From: Rhizobium sp. Root708
GTDB lineage: Bacteria > Pseudomonadota > Alphaproteobacteria > Rhizobiales > Rhizobiaceae
Assembly (NCBI RefSeq): GCF_001429725.1
Contig: NZ_LMHV01000040.1
Span: forward strand, 265,825-329,824
DNA length: 64,000 bases
Direction: 5' to 3'
Positions 27,839 through 37,488 of this stretch are shown here, piece after piece (position 1 is the stretch's first letter; every line of letters starts with the position of its first letter). The notes under the pieces are model-generated. The model was not told the DNA's origin and did not search any database. It worked only from the letters and a program-made list of their open reading frames with translations. A program made the translations under genes and the position numbers.

Positions 27839-27997
27839 GATCCCGAGATAAGAACATTCGCGGTCATAATCAAGCGGTTTTTTCGCATAGACCGGCAGAA
27901 AATATTTGAACAATAGATCGCAATTTGTTCAACGTGATGAAACAGTGCGCAACTGACTGATTTGAAAAGCGGTTCAGCGCTTTTTGGGAGCCCGCCT

Positions 27998-28891
27998 ATG
28001 GACACACTCACCCGCATCCGCGCCTTCATCGATGTCGTTGAAGCAGAAGGCTTTTCGGCTGCGGCGCGGCGCACCGGCCGTTCCAAGGCGCTATTGTCGA
28101 AATATGTGCGCGAGTTGGAGGATGAACTTGGCGCCCTGCTCCTGAACCGGACGACCCGCCAATTCTCCATGACCGAGGCCGGCCACACTTATTATCGCAC
28201 CGCTTCCGACATCCTCAAGGAGATCGACAACCTTGCCGATCTGGTGCGCGAGAACAACGCGCAGCTGAAGGGGCGCCTGAAGATTTCGGTACCGCGCACC
28301 TTCGTTGATGCCGACGTCGGCCAGTCGCTGATCGATTTCGCCAAGGAAAATCCGGATCTGGCGCTGGAGATCGCCGCGGACGACCGGTTCGTCGACCTGA
28401 TCGAGGAAGGCTTCGACGTCGCCATCCGCGTCACCAAGCTAGAGGACTCGGGCATGATCGCTCGCAAGATCTCGGATTTCCGCGTCCATCTTTGTGCGAC
28501 GCCTGAATTCCTGGAGCGCCATCCGGACCTCGCGCACCCGTCGGACTTGTCGAACGTCCCGTTCATCGTCGACACCAATTCCCGCAGCCAGGGCAGCATC
28601 CGCTTCTATAATCCGGACAGCACCTCTTTCGCGGTCGCCGTGACAGGCCCGATGGAAGTCAACAGCCCGCATGCAACGCTGCGCGCGGCGTTATCAGGTA
28701 TTGGCGTCGCGCTGATTCCCGATTTCATTGCCCGCAAGCCGATCGAGAACGGCGAACTGCTGACGCTGTTCAACGACTACATTCCGACGGATCGCGGCAT
28801 CTATGCCGTCTACCCGCACCGCCGCTACCTGCCGGCCAAGGTGCGCATCTTCGTCGACTATCTTCACAATTGGTTCAAGAAGCATTCCTGA
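27998..28891 (+). CDS. LysR-family transcriptional regulator
   Basis: From the ATG at 27998 (GGGAG upstream) the protein is 297 residues. The N-terminal winged helix-turn-helix reads FIDVVEAEGFSAAARRTGRSKALLSKYVRELEDELG, and the effector domain starts with LKGRLKISVPRTF. It is of the type with a short C-terminal domain often found near transport or metabolic genes. The gene is divergent from the decarboxylase leader and precedes the nickel/cobalt exporter pair by 87 bases; its target is unknown. Confidence 0.92.
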   Translation: MDTLTRIRAFIDVVEAEGFSAAARRTGRSKALLSKYVRELEDELGALLLNRTTRQFSMTEAGHTYYRTASDILKEIDNLADLVRENNAQLKGRLKISVPRTFVDADVGQSLIDFAKENPDLALEIAADDRFVDLIEEGFDVAIRVTKLEDSGMIARKISDFRVHLCATPEFLERHPDLAHPSDLSNVPFIVDTNSRSQGSIRFYNPDSTSFAVAVTGPMEVNSPHATLRAALSGIGVALIPDFIARKPIENGELLTLFNDYIPTDRGIYAVYPHRRYLPAKVRIFVDYLHNWFKKHS

Positions 28892-28978
28892 GCCCTCGCC
28901 ATCAGGGACCGGTCCCAATTCCGTCCCATTTACTGGCAAGGAATCAGAGGAATTAGAGATCCCGCAGTAAGAGCACGC

Positions 28979-29620
28979 ATGAAGAAATCGACATTCCTGA
29001 TGGCGTCGCTCCTGTCGCTGCTGCCGGCCGCCGCCTTTGCCCACCCGCATGTGTTCGTCGAGGCACGGCTCGAGGTCGTCGCCGACGATGAGGGCAATGT
29101 TGCCGAGCTGCGCAACGTCTGGCGCTTCGACGAGGTCTTCTCCTCATCCGTCGTCATGGATTTCGACAAGAACACCGACCTGAAGCTCGATCCGAACGAG
29201 TTGGCCGAGGTCGGTAAGACCGTGCGGGATTCACTCGTCGACTACGACTACTACATGAACCTCACGATCGACGGAAAGAACATCAAGGTCGAGAAGCCCG
29301 ACCTGATCCATGTGGATTACAAGCAGGGCCAGCTCCTGATGTTTTTTGCCGTCAAGCCGGCGGAAAAGATGCCGCTGAAGGGTCGCCTGACCTTCGGCGT
29401 CTATGACCCGACGCTCTACACCTCGATCGACTTTCCGAGCGACAAGGAACTCGTGCTGGTCGGAGACGGCTTCAAGAGCTGCAAGCACCAGGTCGTGCGA
29501 CCGGATGCCGACCAGGTGATCGCCGAGAACAAACAGTCCTTGACCGACGCCTTCTTCAACGACCCGACGGGAACGAACATGTCGAAGCTCTTCGCCACGC
29601 GACTGGACGTGACATGCTGA
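28979..29620 (+). CDS. DUF1007 periplasmic protein paired with a NicO exporter
   Basis: A 213-residue exported protein: signal peptide to about AAAFA, then HPHVFVEARLEV, a His-rich mature N-terminus that could bind metal. The DUF1007 core follows, with a calcium-loop-like DFDKNTDLKLDPNEL near residues 60-75. Two Cys occur at the C-terminal region. Its last seven bases overlap the start of the NicO gene, so the two are coupled; a periplasmic metal-handling partner is likely. Confidence 0.88.
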   Translation: MKKSTFLMASLLSLLPAAAFAHPHVFVEARLEVVADDEGNVAELRNVWRFDEVFSSSVVMDFDKNTDLKLDPNELAEVGKTVRDSLVDYDYYMNLTIDGKNIKVEKPDLIHVDYKQGQLLMFFAVKPAEKMPLKGRLTFGVYDPTLYTSIDFPSDKELVLVGDGFKSCKHQVVRPDADQVIAENKQSLTDAFFNDPTGTNMSKLFATRLDVTC

Positions 29621-30693
29621 GGCACCGGCTTCGCCGGGTTGCCCTCGGCGCGGTACTCGTGCTGGTCGCGGGCATCGCCGTCGCGCACGCCCAGTCGCCG
29701 CTCGGCATCGGCACATCCGAGCCGAGCTTTCAGCCAATGGGCGGCCCGCTTGCTCCCCTCCTCCTCTATATCAATACCCAGCAACAGGCTTTCTATCGTG
29801 CGCTGACAGGTGCGTTGCGCGCCATGCGCGAGGATTCCTGGCATCTCTGGACGCTGATCGGCCTCTCTTTCGCCTATGGTGTCTTCCATGCCGCCGGCCC
29901 CGGGCACGGCAAGGCCGTCATCTCCTCCTACATGATCGCCAACGAGATCGAGCTGAAGCGCGGCGTCTCCATCTCCTTCGTCTCCGCCTTTCTTCAGGGC
30001 GTGGTGGCGATCGCGCTGGTCGGCGGCGCATGGCTGGTGTTGCGCGGCACCGGCATAACCCTGACGGCTGCAACACAGGCGATGGAGATCGTAAGCTTCA
30101 TCATGGTCATCCTGTTCGGGTGTTGGCTGCTGCTTCGCAAGCTGCGTGCGATCGTCCCCGGCATGCCACGCCGCGAGGTGGTGGCAACCGCCTCCGGACC
30201 GGTCAGCATGATGCTGGACTGGAAGGACAATGAGGAGCGCAAGCAGGGCTCGAGCTATGCCTTCGGCGAGGCGGATGCGCTGAAAGCCGGACACAGGTTC
30301 ATTGCGGGCATGGCCTGCGAGACCTGCGGCCAGTCGCACATGCCCGATCCGTCGCTGCTCGGCGCCGAGAAATTCAACATCCGCGAAGCATGGTCCGCCA
30401 TCATCGCCGTCGGCCTGCGCCCTTGCTCCGGCGCCCTGCTGGTGATGACCTTCTCGCTTCTGAACAGCCTTTATCTTGGCGGCGTTCTCTCGGTGATCGC
30501 CATGTCGCTCGGCACCGCAATCACGGTCGCGCTGCTGGCAACGCTTGCCGTCACCGCCAAGAGCACGGCAATGCGCCTCGCCGGTCACGGCTCCGCAGCA
30601 TCGGTCTGGATCGGCAATGCGATCGAAATCCTGGGGGCGCTGCTTGTCATCGCCATGGGCGCACTGCTGCTTGGCGCCTCGCTACAGGGCTAG
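29614..30693 (+). CDS. NicO/RcnA-type nickel or cobalt exporter
   Basis: A 359-residue membrane protein with a leader-like first helix and about six further helices. The family signature H-A-x-x-P-G-H-G-K is seen in FHAAGPGHGKAVISSYM near residue 96, and a second motif AVGLRPCSGALLVMTF near 268. A cytosolic loop contains MACETCGQSHMP, with Cys and His that could bind metal. Family members export Ni2+ or Co2+. No nickel riboswitch or RcnR-type repressor is adjacent. It ends just before a convergent small membrane gene. Confidence 0.9.
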   Translation: MLRHRLRRVALGAVLVLVAGIAVAHAQSPLGIGTSEPSFQPMGGPLAPLLLYINTQQQAFYRALTGALRAMREDSWHLWTLIGLSFAYGVFHAAGPGHGKAVISSYMIANEIELKRGVSISFVSAFLQGVVAIALVGGAWLVLRGTGITLTAATQAMEIVSFIMVILFGCWLLLRKLRAIVPGMPRREVVATASGPVSMMLDWKDNEERKQGSSYAFGEADALKAGHRFIAGMACETCGQSHMPDPSLLGAEKFNIREAWSAIIAVGLRPCSGALLVMTFSLLNSLYLGGVLSVIAMSLGTAITVALLATLAVTAKSTAMRLAGHGSAASVWIGNAIEILGALLVIAMGALLLGASLQG

Positions 30694-30701
30694 CGCCAGC
30701 G

Positions 30702-30917
30702 CTACTTGCCGTGGCGACGCTGATAGCGTGCTCTCAGCCAGAAGACGACGAAAAAGGCAAGGATCAGGCAGGCGCCAACGGCCGCTGCCAGATAGGGCGA
30801 ATAGCTGCTGAGCCCGAGCACGATGGTCGGCATGAAATAGAGCACAAGGCCGGCAACCAAGAGGATGACGGCGGCCGCAATTGCCTGCGAACGGCTTTCG
30901 GCTTTCGGATCTGACAT
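30702..30917 (-). CDS. Small two-helix membrane protein of unknown function
   Basis: From the ATG at 30917 (GGAG six bases upstream) this is 71 residues. It has a charged N-terminus (MSDPKAESRSQ), two hydrophobic helices (IAAAVILLVAGLVLYFMP and AAAVGACLILAFFVVFWL), and a strongly basic tail RARYQRRHGK. The family is not recognised. Only eight bases separate its stop from the NicO stop, so the two transcripts converge. Confidence 0.65.
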   Translation of the reverse strand: MSDPKAESRSQAIAAAVILLVAGLVLYFMPTIVLGLSSYSPYLAAAVGACLILAFFVVFWLRARYQRRHGK

Positions 30918-31122
30918 GCTATGCTCCATGCTGGTCTCGCGGCGGCCATGCCTTGGCGAAAGCCTGACGCCCTCAACGAAATTCCGGTGCACGAGGACGA
31001 TCGCGAACGTTGCGGCCGGGACAGGCCGTTTTCAAACCACGCAGCGTTGCGCAGCGCTCCCCCCTGGCAAGGAGACATGGCTTAGGCCAGCCGCCTCCGA
31101 AAGGCAACTGGCCGCTTGATGC

Positions 31123-31833
31123 CTAGAGGCTAACCTTCGCGGAAGATACCGTTGCCTCGATATGGTCGACCAGCGCATCAGGCAGGCCGAGCCGGCCCGC
31201 CAGCAGATCGAGGTAACCGCGCTCGGCCCGTGAATCGGGCTCGATCGTCAGTCGCGAGGCGGTATAAAGCTCCACCCGCTGCTCTTCCGTCACCGCGGCG
31301 GCGACCAGTGCATCGAGATCCGTCGGCTGCGACAGCTCCCGCTCGATGAAGGCCGCTGCTTCGCCGCTAACATCGGCGGCCTTGACCTTGTCGAGGATCA
31401 GCGCACGTTCGCCCTGGTCGATATGGCCGTCGGCCTTCGCCGCGGCGATCATGGCGCGGATGAGGACGAGCACGAATTCATTGCTCTGCGCGGGAGAAGC
31501 CGGGCTGAAGCCGGAGTCGGCGGGTGGCGGCAGCACGGCCGTTCTAGGCGGAGGTGCATCGGACGGCGTCGCCGGCGCCTGTCCAGACTGATAATTCTTG
31601 TAGGCCTGATAGCCGAGGCCGGCAATCGCCGCGAGCCCGCCGATAGCAAGCGCATTGCCGGCAATGCTGCGGCCGGTCTTGGTGCCGAGCAGCGCGGTTG
31701 CGAGCGCACCTGCCTTCCATGGATTGTCCTTGGCCATCTGGACCGCATCGCCTGCCCGGTCCCTGACGGAGCCGCCGACACCCGGCATTTGCGAGCCCAA
31801 AAACTGCTCAAGAAGCTTCTTCGCGTCGAACAT
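31123..31833 (-). CDS. DUF533 (YebE/TerB-like) protein
   Basis: A 236-residue protein. The N-terminal half contains a Gly/Ala-rich helix (NALAIGGLAAIAGLGYQAYKNYQ) typical of DUF533, then a Pro-rich linker, and the C-terminal half (SNEFVLVLIRAMIAAAKADGHIDQGERALI) is a TerB-like helical domain with the conserved A-A-x-x-D-G-x-I-D-x-x-E pattern. It is probably membrane-associated. Function is unknown, though family members are linked to envelope stress in other bacteria. Confidence 0.87.
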   Translation of the reverse strand: MFDAKKLLEQFLGSQMPGVGGSVRDRAGDAVQMAKDNPWKAGALATALLGTKTGRSIAGNALAIGGLAAIAGLGYQAYKNYQSGQAPATPSDAPPPRTAVLPPPADSGFSPASPAQSNEFVLVLIRAMIAAAKADGHIDQGERALILDKVKAADVSGEAAAFIERELSQPTDLDALVAAAVTEEQRVELYTASRLTIEPDSRAERGYLDLLAGRLGLPDALVDHIEATVSSAKVSL

Positions 31834-31894
31834 TCCTCATCATCTCCCTGTCTCGAGGCCAGAAGGGAGATAGGTATTGATGCCCGAAATACAA

Positions 31895-31919
31895 ATGCAG
31901 GCGGAACCTCCGCCTGCAT
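31895..31919 (-). terminator. Terminator downstream of eda
   Basis: ATGCAGGCGG and CCGCCTGCAT form a perfect 10-bp stem with a 5-base loop; on the minus strand it is followed by TTGTATTTC, a loose U-tract, 24 bases after the eda stop. Confidence 0.78.
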
Positions 31920-31942
31920 CACGTCTGCGTTTGGTGCTAAAA

Positions 31943-32581
31943 TCAGCCCTTCAGGGCGGCCGCTTCCGCGGCAAGCTTGGTGATGTCTGCCCAATCGCCT
32001 GCGGCAACCAGTTCCTTCGGCGCAACCCAAGAGCCGCCAACGCAGATGACGTTCGGCAGCGACAGGTAGTCCATCGCGTTCTTCAGCGAGATACCGCCCG
32101 TCGGGCAGAAGACGGTGCCTGCCAGCGGCGAGGAGAGCGCCTTGAGATAGGCAGCACCCCCGGCCTGCTCGGCCGGGAAGAACTTCAGAACCTTGTAGCC
32201 TTCCTCGCGCAGCGCCATGACCTCGCTCGCGGTCGCGGCACCCGGCAGCAACGGAACCGGCGAATTGCGTGCGGCATCAAGCAGTTCCTGCGTCGCACCC
32301 GGGCTGACGACGAACTTGGAGCCGGCGGCAACGGCAGCATCCCAGTGCGCGGCGTTGAGGATGGTGCCGGCACCGACTTCCGCGCCTTCGACTTCATCGG
32401 CAACAGCACGGACGGCATCGAGGGCCGCCGGCGTGCGCATGGTGATCTCGATCGCCTTCAGGCCGCCTGCGACAAGAGCACGCGAAAGTGATACGGCCGA
32501 CTTGACGTCGTCAACGATCAGAACCGGAACGACAGGCTGAAGTTTCAGGATGGAAAGGAGCTTTTCTGTCTTTTCGCCCAT
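31943..32581 (-). CDS. eda: KDPG/KHG aldolase
   Basis: A 212-residue class I aldolase of the Entner-Doudoroff pathway that splits 2-keto-3-deoxy-6-phosphogluconate to pyruvate and glyceraldehyde 3-phosphate. The catalytic Glu is in AIEITMRTPAAL near residue 45, the Schiff-base Lys in VLKFFPAEQAGG near 131, and the phosphate site in CPTGGISLKN and CVGGSWVAP. Length is normal. Rhizobia degrade most hexoses by this route, so it links to the sugar uptake genes elsewhere in the window. It is transcribed alone. Confidence 0.95.
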   Translation of the reverse strand: MGEKTEKLLSILKLQPVVPVLIVDDVKSAVSLSRALVAGGLKAIEITMRTPAALDAVRAVADEVEGAEVGAGTILNAAHWDAAVAAGSKFVVSPGATQELLDAARNSPVPLLPGAATASEVMALREEGYKVLKFFPAEQAGGAAYLKALSSPLAGTVFCPTGGISLKNAMDYLSLPNVICVGGSWVAPKELVAAGDWADITKLAAEAAALKG

Positions 32582-32736
32582 GGCCGCGTGATCCTTTTGA
32601 ATCGATTGAATTCGGGACCCGACATAGCTCCAAGGGTACGCTTTGTCGAGACAAAACCCATCTTTGGAAGAGAATGGGTACCCATTGCGGGAAAATTAGG
32701 CTAGCGTAATAAAATCGTCACGAAAGGTTACTGGTA

Positions 32737-33225
32737 ATGGCGAAAGAGATCGAGCGGAAGTTTCTTGTACGCAACGACGGCTGGCGCTCCGGAGCCAAGG
32801 CAAAATCCATTTTGAAACAAGGCTATATCGCCTCGATGGACGACCGCTCGGTGCGTGTGCGCGTGCTCGACAATGAAAAGGCCAGGCTGACGATCAAGAT
32901 CGGCCGCAGCGCCATGACGCGCGACGAATTCGAATACGCTATTCCCGTTGTCGACGCCGAACAGCTGCTTGGCGATGCGATCGGCATCGTGATCGAAAAG
33001 ACCCGCTACCGCGTGCCGCATGAAGGCTTTGTCTGGGAAGTCGACGTCTTTGCCGGCGAGCATCGCGGACTGGTCATCGCGGAAGTGGAAATGCGTTCCG
33101 AAACCGACAAGCCGACCCTGCCTTCATGGCTCGGGCGGGAGGTTACGGGCGATTTCCGCTACTCCAACCAGGCACTTGCCACCGAATTCGAGCACGACCG
33201 GCATGCCCTTTCGAATACGGCCTGA
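32737..33225 (+). CDS. CYTH-domain protein (class IV cyclase/triphosphatase fold)
   Basis: A 162-residue protein beginning MAKEIERKFLV, which holds the ExExK signature, followed by alternating charged strands of the triphosphate tunnel: VRVRVLDNEKARLTIKIG, and E-V-D-V-F and I-A-E-V-E-M-R. Such proteins hydrolyse inorganic triphosphate or related compounds, or form the class IV adenylate cyclases. Its last 23 bases overlap the start of a CHAD gene, a frequent partnership linked to polyphosphate. Confidence 0.92.
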   Translation: MAKEIERKFLVRNDGWRSGAKAKSILKQGYIASMDDRSVRVRVLDNEKARLTIKIGRSAMTRDEFEYAIPVVDAEQLLGDAIGIVIEKTRYRVPHEGFVWEVDVFAGEHRGLVIAEVEMRSETDKPTLPSWLGREVTGDFRYSNQALATEFEHDRHALSNTA

Positions 33226-34111
33226 CCGGGGCTTCACCGCTGAGTTCAGGCGGTCCGTAGACGGATAGCTTTGTCATGCAATCCACTCGCTCGAGAAAAA
33301 ACCGGACGGCTTGCACGAGGCCATTCACGCTTTCCGCAAGAATCTGAAACGCCTGCGATCGCTCTATCGCCTGGTTGCTGATGAAATCCCGGAGTTCCGT
33401 GAGCAGGAAAACCGGCGCCTGCGCGACGTTGGAAAATCGCTTTCGGCGATCCGGGACGCGACGGCTCTGATCGAAACCGCCAGGCATCTTCAGGATCGCG
33501 CGCGCGACACCGAGGAAGCCGACGCAGTGAGCCGGGTAATTTCGGCGCTCACCACCCGGCGCGACGCAATGGCCAAGGCTGAAGCCGGTATGGCGCCAAG
33601 GCTGGCCGGCGCCCTCGAACAGCTGCGACAGGCAGCCCATGCGGTCGAGGACGTCCATTTCAACGGCGGCCCGCGACGGCACGGCCGGCTTCTGGCAAAG
33701 GGTTGGCGCAAGACCGCGACGAAGGCCAGGGAGGCGATGGCGCATTGCCAGGCTGATCGGTCCGCGGAAGCCTTTCACGATTTGCGCAAGCGCGCTCAGG
33801 ACTACCGCGCCTATCACATGCTGCTCAAGCCGCTCTGGCCGGCAGCGATGGAGGCGAAGTATGAGGTCATCAGCAGCCTGATCGACCTGCTCGGCGAAAT
33901 CCATGACCTCGATGTGCTGTGCGAACTCGTGGAAGCCGAACCCAAGCACTTTCCCGATGCCGACGATCTCGCGCATCTGCTCGACGCCATCATTTTCCGG
34001 CAGCAGGAAGCCCGGGCAGCGGCATTGGACCGCGCGAAAGATGTTTTCGCCGACGATCCGGATGACGAGGCCAGCCGGATCGAGCTGCTCTGGCAGGCGC
34101 AATCGCGCTGA
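33203..34111 (+). pseudogene. CHAD-domain gene interrupted by an in-frame amber codon
   Basis: The natural start is the ATG at 33203 (MPFRIRPDRGFTAEFRRS), overlapping the CYTH gene. Codon 22 is TAG (33266-33268). The frame then continues unbroken for 280 codons with a conserved CHAD sequence: LCHAIHSLEKKPDG, HEAIHAFRKNLKRLRSLYR and, later, AFHDLRKRAQDYRAYHMLLKPLW, with the His/Arg/Lys-rich helices that bind polyphosphate. A CAG to TAG change would explain it. A shorter product from TTG at 33311 is possible but lacks a clear ribosome site. Confidence 0.8.
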
Positions 34112-34157
34112 AACGTCCCAATTGCGCAGACGGCCCGAAAGCTGTATTTGCAGCCGC

Positions 34158-35099
34158 ATGACAGACACGCTGACACAACCGACGTCTGCGACGAGCCCCT
34201 TCCTCGTTGCGGCTCTCTACCATTTCGTTTCCGTCCCGCGCTTCGAAAGCCTGCGCGAGCCGTTGCAGACGCTTTGCGAGGAAAACGGCGTGAAGGGCAC
34301 GCTGCTTCTGGCGCATGAGGGGATCAACGGCACGATCGGCGGCCCGGATGCCGGCATCAGGACCGTGCTCGCGTTTCTGCGCGCCCAGCCGGAATTTGCC
34401 GCGCTCGAGCACAAGGAAAGCCGCGCATCGAAGATGCCTTTCCTGCGCATGAAGGTGAAGCTCAAGAAAGAGATCGTCACCATGGGCGTCGAGAACATCG
34501 ACCCCAACCAGGTGGTCGGCACCTATGTCGCGCCCCAGGACTGGAATGCGCTGATTTCCGATCCCGATACGATCGTCATCGACACGCGCAACGACTACGA
34601 GACAGCCATCGGAATCTTCCGCGGCGCCGTCGACCCGAACACCAAGACCTTCCGCGAGTTTCCGGACTGGGTGCGGAACAATACCGGCCTGCACAACAAA
34701 CCGAAGATCGCTATGTACTGCACCGGCGGTATCCGCTGCGAGAAGGCAACCGCCTTCATGAAGGAGCAGGGCTTCGAGGAAGTTTACCACCTCAAGGGCG
34801 GCATCCTGAAATATCTCGAAGAGATCCCGCAGGAAGAAAGCCTGTGGGACGGCGCCTGCTTCGTCTTCGACGAACGCGTCTCGGTCGAACACGGCCTCAA
34901 GGAAGGCGAGCACAAGCTCTGCCACGCCTGCCGCAATCCGATCACCGCGGAAGAGATTACCTCGCCTCACTACGAGGAAGGCGTGTCCTGCAGCAACTGC
35001 TACGCCACGCGTAGCGAAGATGACCGCCTGCGTTATCGCCAGCGGCAGCACCAGATCGCGCTTGCCAAAAAGCGCGGCCAGAAGCACATCGGAACCTGA
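34158..35099 (+). CDS. trhO: tRNA uridine(34) hydroxylase
   Basis: From the ATG at 34158 this is 313 residues. An N-terminal acylphosphatase-like domain ([14 protein letters not shown]) precedes a rhodanese domain with the catalytic Cys in [16 protein letters not shown] and the ending [12 protein letters not shown] with paired Cys motifs CxxC that could bind zinc. The TrhO/YceA family carries out oxygen-dependent hydroxylation of uridine 34 in tRNA, toward 5-methoxy- or oxyacetyl-uridine. It is transcribed in the same direction as the CHAD gene, 46 bases away. Confidence 0.94.
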   Translation: MTDTLTQPTSATSPFLVAALYHFVSVPRFESLREPLQTLCEENGVKGTLLLAHEGINGTIGGPDAGIRTVLAFLRAQPEFAALEHKESRASKMPFLRMKVKLKKEIVTMGVENIDPNQVVGTYVAPQDWNALISDPDTIVIDTRNDYETAIGIFRGAVDPNTKTFREFPDWVRNNTGLHNKPKIAMYCTGGIRCEKATAFMKEQGFEEVYHLKGGILKYLEEIPQEESLWDGACFVFDERVSVEHGLKEGEHKLCHACRNPITAEEITSPHYEEGVSCSNCYATRSEDDRLRYRQRQHQIALAKKRGQKHIGT

Positions 35100-35134
35100 C
35101 GGATAGCACGGACGGCGGCGACACGGCTGAGGGA

Positions 35135-37345
35135 TCAGGCGGCGTTTGTCCGGCGGCTGTTCATCTTCCGACCGCGTGCCTCGAGCACCAGCTCGGTTAT
35201 CTTTTCCGACGGCATCGGTCTGCCGAAGAAATAGCCCTGCAACGTGTCGCAGCCGAACAACCGGACAGCGATCGCCTGCTCTTCCGTCTCGATGCCTTCG
35301 GCGGTAACCGGAATATCGAGCGAGCGCGCAAGAGCGACGGTTGCCTGCAGCATTTCGCGCTGGCTGTCGCTTTCCTGGATGTCCATGACCAGCGAGCGGT
35401 CGATCTTGATGCGGTCGAAACCGAACTGCCTGAGATAGCCGATCGAGGAGAAGCCCGAGCCGAAATCATCGAGCGCAATCTTGATCCCGAGCGTCTTCAG
35501 CCGCTCGATCGCCTGCCGGGTGCGTTGCGGGTTCTGGATCATGTAGCCTTCGGTCACCTCGAGAGTGACGCGCTTCGGCTCTATATCCGCCTGCCGCAGG
35601 ACATAACGGACGTAGTCGGCGAAGGCCGGATTGCGGAACTGACCCGGCGAAACATTGACCGCGATGCGCAGCTCCGGCCATTGCTTGACCGTTTCGCAGG
35701 CCTTTCTCAGGACGAACAACCCAAGCGCTTCGATCAGGCCGCTGGTTTCAGCCACCGGAATGAACACCTCCGGCGACACTGGCCCGTGGCCCGGACGGTT
35801 CCAGCGAACCAGCGCCTCGACGCCCACCATCTCATGGCTCGCCGCGTCGATCAGCGGCTGGTAGGCAAGTGTCAGATCTCCGCCCTCGATCGCCATGCGC
35901 AAGTCGAGTTCCAGAGCATTGCGTTCCTCGCGATCGGCATCCATGGCCGGATCGTAGAGCGTCATGCGCGCACGCCCGGCCTCCTTCGCCTTGTACATGG
36001 CTAGATCGGCCCGGCGAACCAGTTCCTCACGCCCGACCGTGCCTTCCGGCGAAGCGGAGATACCGATGCTGGCGCCGATGACGACGACGCGCCGGCCGAT
36101 TTCCAGAGGCTCGGCAAGGAAATCGAGAATATGCTCGGAGAGCTGCAGTGCGGCGGCATCTCCAATCTTGGATGAAAAGGCGATGGCGAACTCATCGCCG
36201 CCGATACGGGCGAGAACCGCGCCCTTGGGGATAAGCACCTGCAATCCCGCGGCGACGGCACGGATCAGCTGGTCGCCGGTCCCGTGTCCATAGGCGTCGT
36301 TGACCTCTTTGAAGCCATCGAGATCGAGATAAAGTACGAGGACGCTCTGCTTTGTTTCCAGCGCCTGCGCCACCAGATCGTCCACGGCAACGCGAAGCCC
36401 GTCCCTGTTGAGAAGACCGCTCAGCCTGTCGCGTAGCGCTTCCTCACGCGCGCTGACTTCCTCGGCCTTCAACCGGCGGCCGGCCATCCATCCGATGACC
36501 AGCAGTACGACGAAGAACAGTCCGACGAGGCAGAGTGCCTGCACGACCTTCGGGCGAACCTCGCTGTAGCCGATATCTCCAGGCGCACGGGAAGCCCATA
36601 CGAGCTTTCCGAGCTGAACATTGCGGGCGTCGGAGATGACGACGGAATAGCGCGCCTCCGTCTCCGGCGCGACCTTCTTCAAGCCGCCGATGACGTAGGT
36701 GTTCCCAAGCTCGTCGATCCTGCGGGTATCGAGGTCGCGAACGAAGATGAGGTAGCGATGCTTGCCCGGCGGCACCGAGAGCGAACCGGACTTCTCGCGC
36801 ACCAGCGCCACGCCGACGACGGCGGTACCGGCCTTGGTGTCGACGAAGCCGGTGGCCTCCGGGCTATCCTGCGGGCTGGCAGCCTTCACCTTTTCGAAAA
36901 GCGTCCAGAGTGCCGGCGAAAAGAAATCGTCGAGCGAACCGTCCATGGGCTTGCCGTCGCGATAGACCATGATCGGCCGCTTGTCGTTATCGATGACGAT
37001 CGCCATGTTGAAGAGCGAACTGTTGACCGACATCTCGCCGTAGTTGGAGATCGTCCAGGCCATACCATCGACCGCGTAGACATTTTCGGCCGCATCGTCC
37101 CAGGCCGCGTAGTCGTTGAGCGTCGCTCCAAGCTGTTCCTGAAACGTCTGCAACGCGCCGGACATGGTCTCCTGCGAACGCTCGTCATCGAGAATGTTGG
37201 ATTTCTGCGCCACATGCCCCAGCGCGTTCAGCACGATCATCGTGACAACGGCAACGACGATCGCGAACGAAAACAACACGCCCGTCACGGTTGTGTGACG
37301 GCCGATGCCGGTTATTTTCCTACGCGCGCCAGAAGTTGATGGCAT
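35135..37345 (-). CDS. CHASE4-GGDEF-EAL membrane protein (c-di-GMP turnover)
   Basis: I start at the ATG at 37345, preceded by GGGGAGAAAGA, giving 736 residues. A first membrane helix, a periplasmic CHASE4 sensor with the LNDYAAWDDAAENVY motif, and a second helix (ALCLVGLFFVVLLVIGWMAG) precede GGDEF and EAL domains. Both keep their signatures: RIGGDEFAIAF and VGVEALVRWNRP. The RxxD inhibitory site is absent (PKGA at that position). It may make or hydrolyse cyclic-di-GMP; the EAL loop DDFGSGFSSIGYLRQF is intact, so phosphodiesterase activity is possible. Confidence 0.92.
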   Translation of the reverse strand: MPSTSGARRKITGIGRHTTVTGVLFSFAIVVAVVTMIVLNALGHVAQKSNILDDERSQETMSGALQTFQEQLGATLNDYAAWDDAAENVYAVDGMAWTISNYGEMSVNSSLFNMAIVIDNDKRPIMVYRDGKPMDGSLDDFFSPALWTLFEKVKAASPQDSPEATGFVDTKAGTAVVGVALVREKSGSLSVPPGKHRYLIFVRDLDTRRIDELGNTYVIGGLKKVAPETEARYSVVISDARNVQLGKLVWASRAPGDIGYSEVRPKVVQALCLVGLFFVVLLVIGWMAGRRLKAEEVSAREEALRDRLSGLLNRDGLRVAVDDLVAQALETKQSVLVLYLDLDGFKEVNDAYGHGTGDQLIRAVAAGLQVLIPKGAVLARIGGDEFAIAFSSKIGDAAALQLSEHILDFLAEPLEIGRRVVVIGASIGISASPEGTVGREELVRRADLAMYKAKEAGRARMTLYDPAMDADREERNALELDLRMAIEGGDLTLAYQPLIDAASHEMVGVEALVRWNRPGHGPVSPEVFIPVAETSGLIEALGLFVLRKACETVKQWPELRIAVNVSPGQFRNPAFADYVRYVLRQADIEPKRVTLEVTEGYMIQNPQRTRQAIERLKTLGIKIALDDFGSGFSSIGYLRQFGFDRIKIDRSLVMDIQESDSQREMLQATVALARSLDIPVTAEGIETEEQAIAVRLFGCDTLQGYFFGRPMPSEKITELVLEARGRKMNSRRTNAA

Positions 37346-37488
37346 TCTTTCTCCCCAGTGAGGAAATACTGCCCGCCAATGCTTCAAAAAACGGTTAAGG
37401 TTGCGCTGTAACGATTAACCTGAAACGTTCCCGCTGGGCGAGAGCGAGACGCGCCTGCGAAGCAGGAAATTCATTTTAATTCAATACA

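Noticed and set aside
27560-27913. A 117-codon minus-strand frame before the decarboxylase
   Set aside because: It would span the structured leader, has no ribosome site or domain, and covers the likely promoter.
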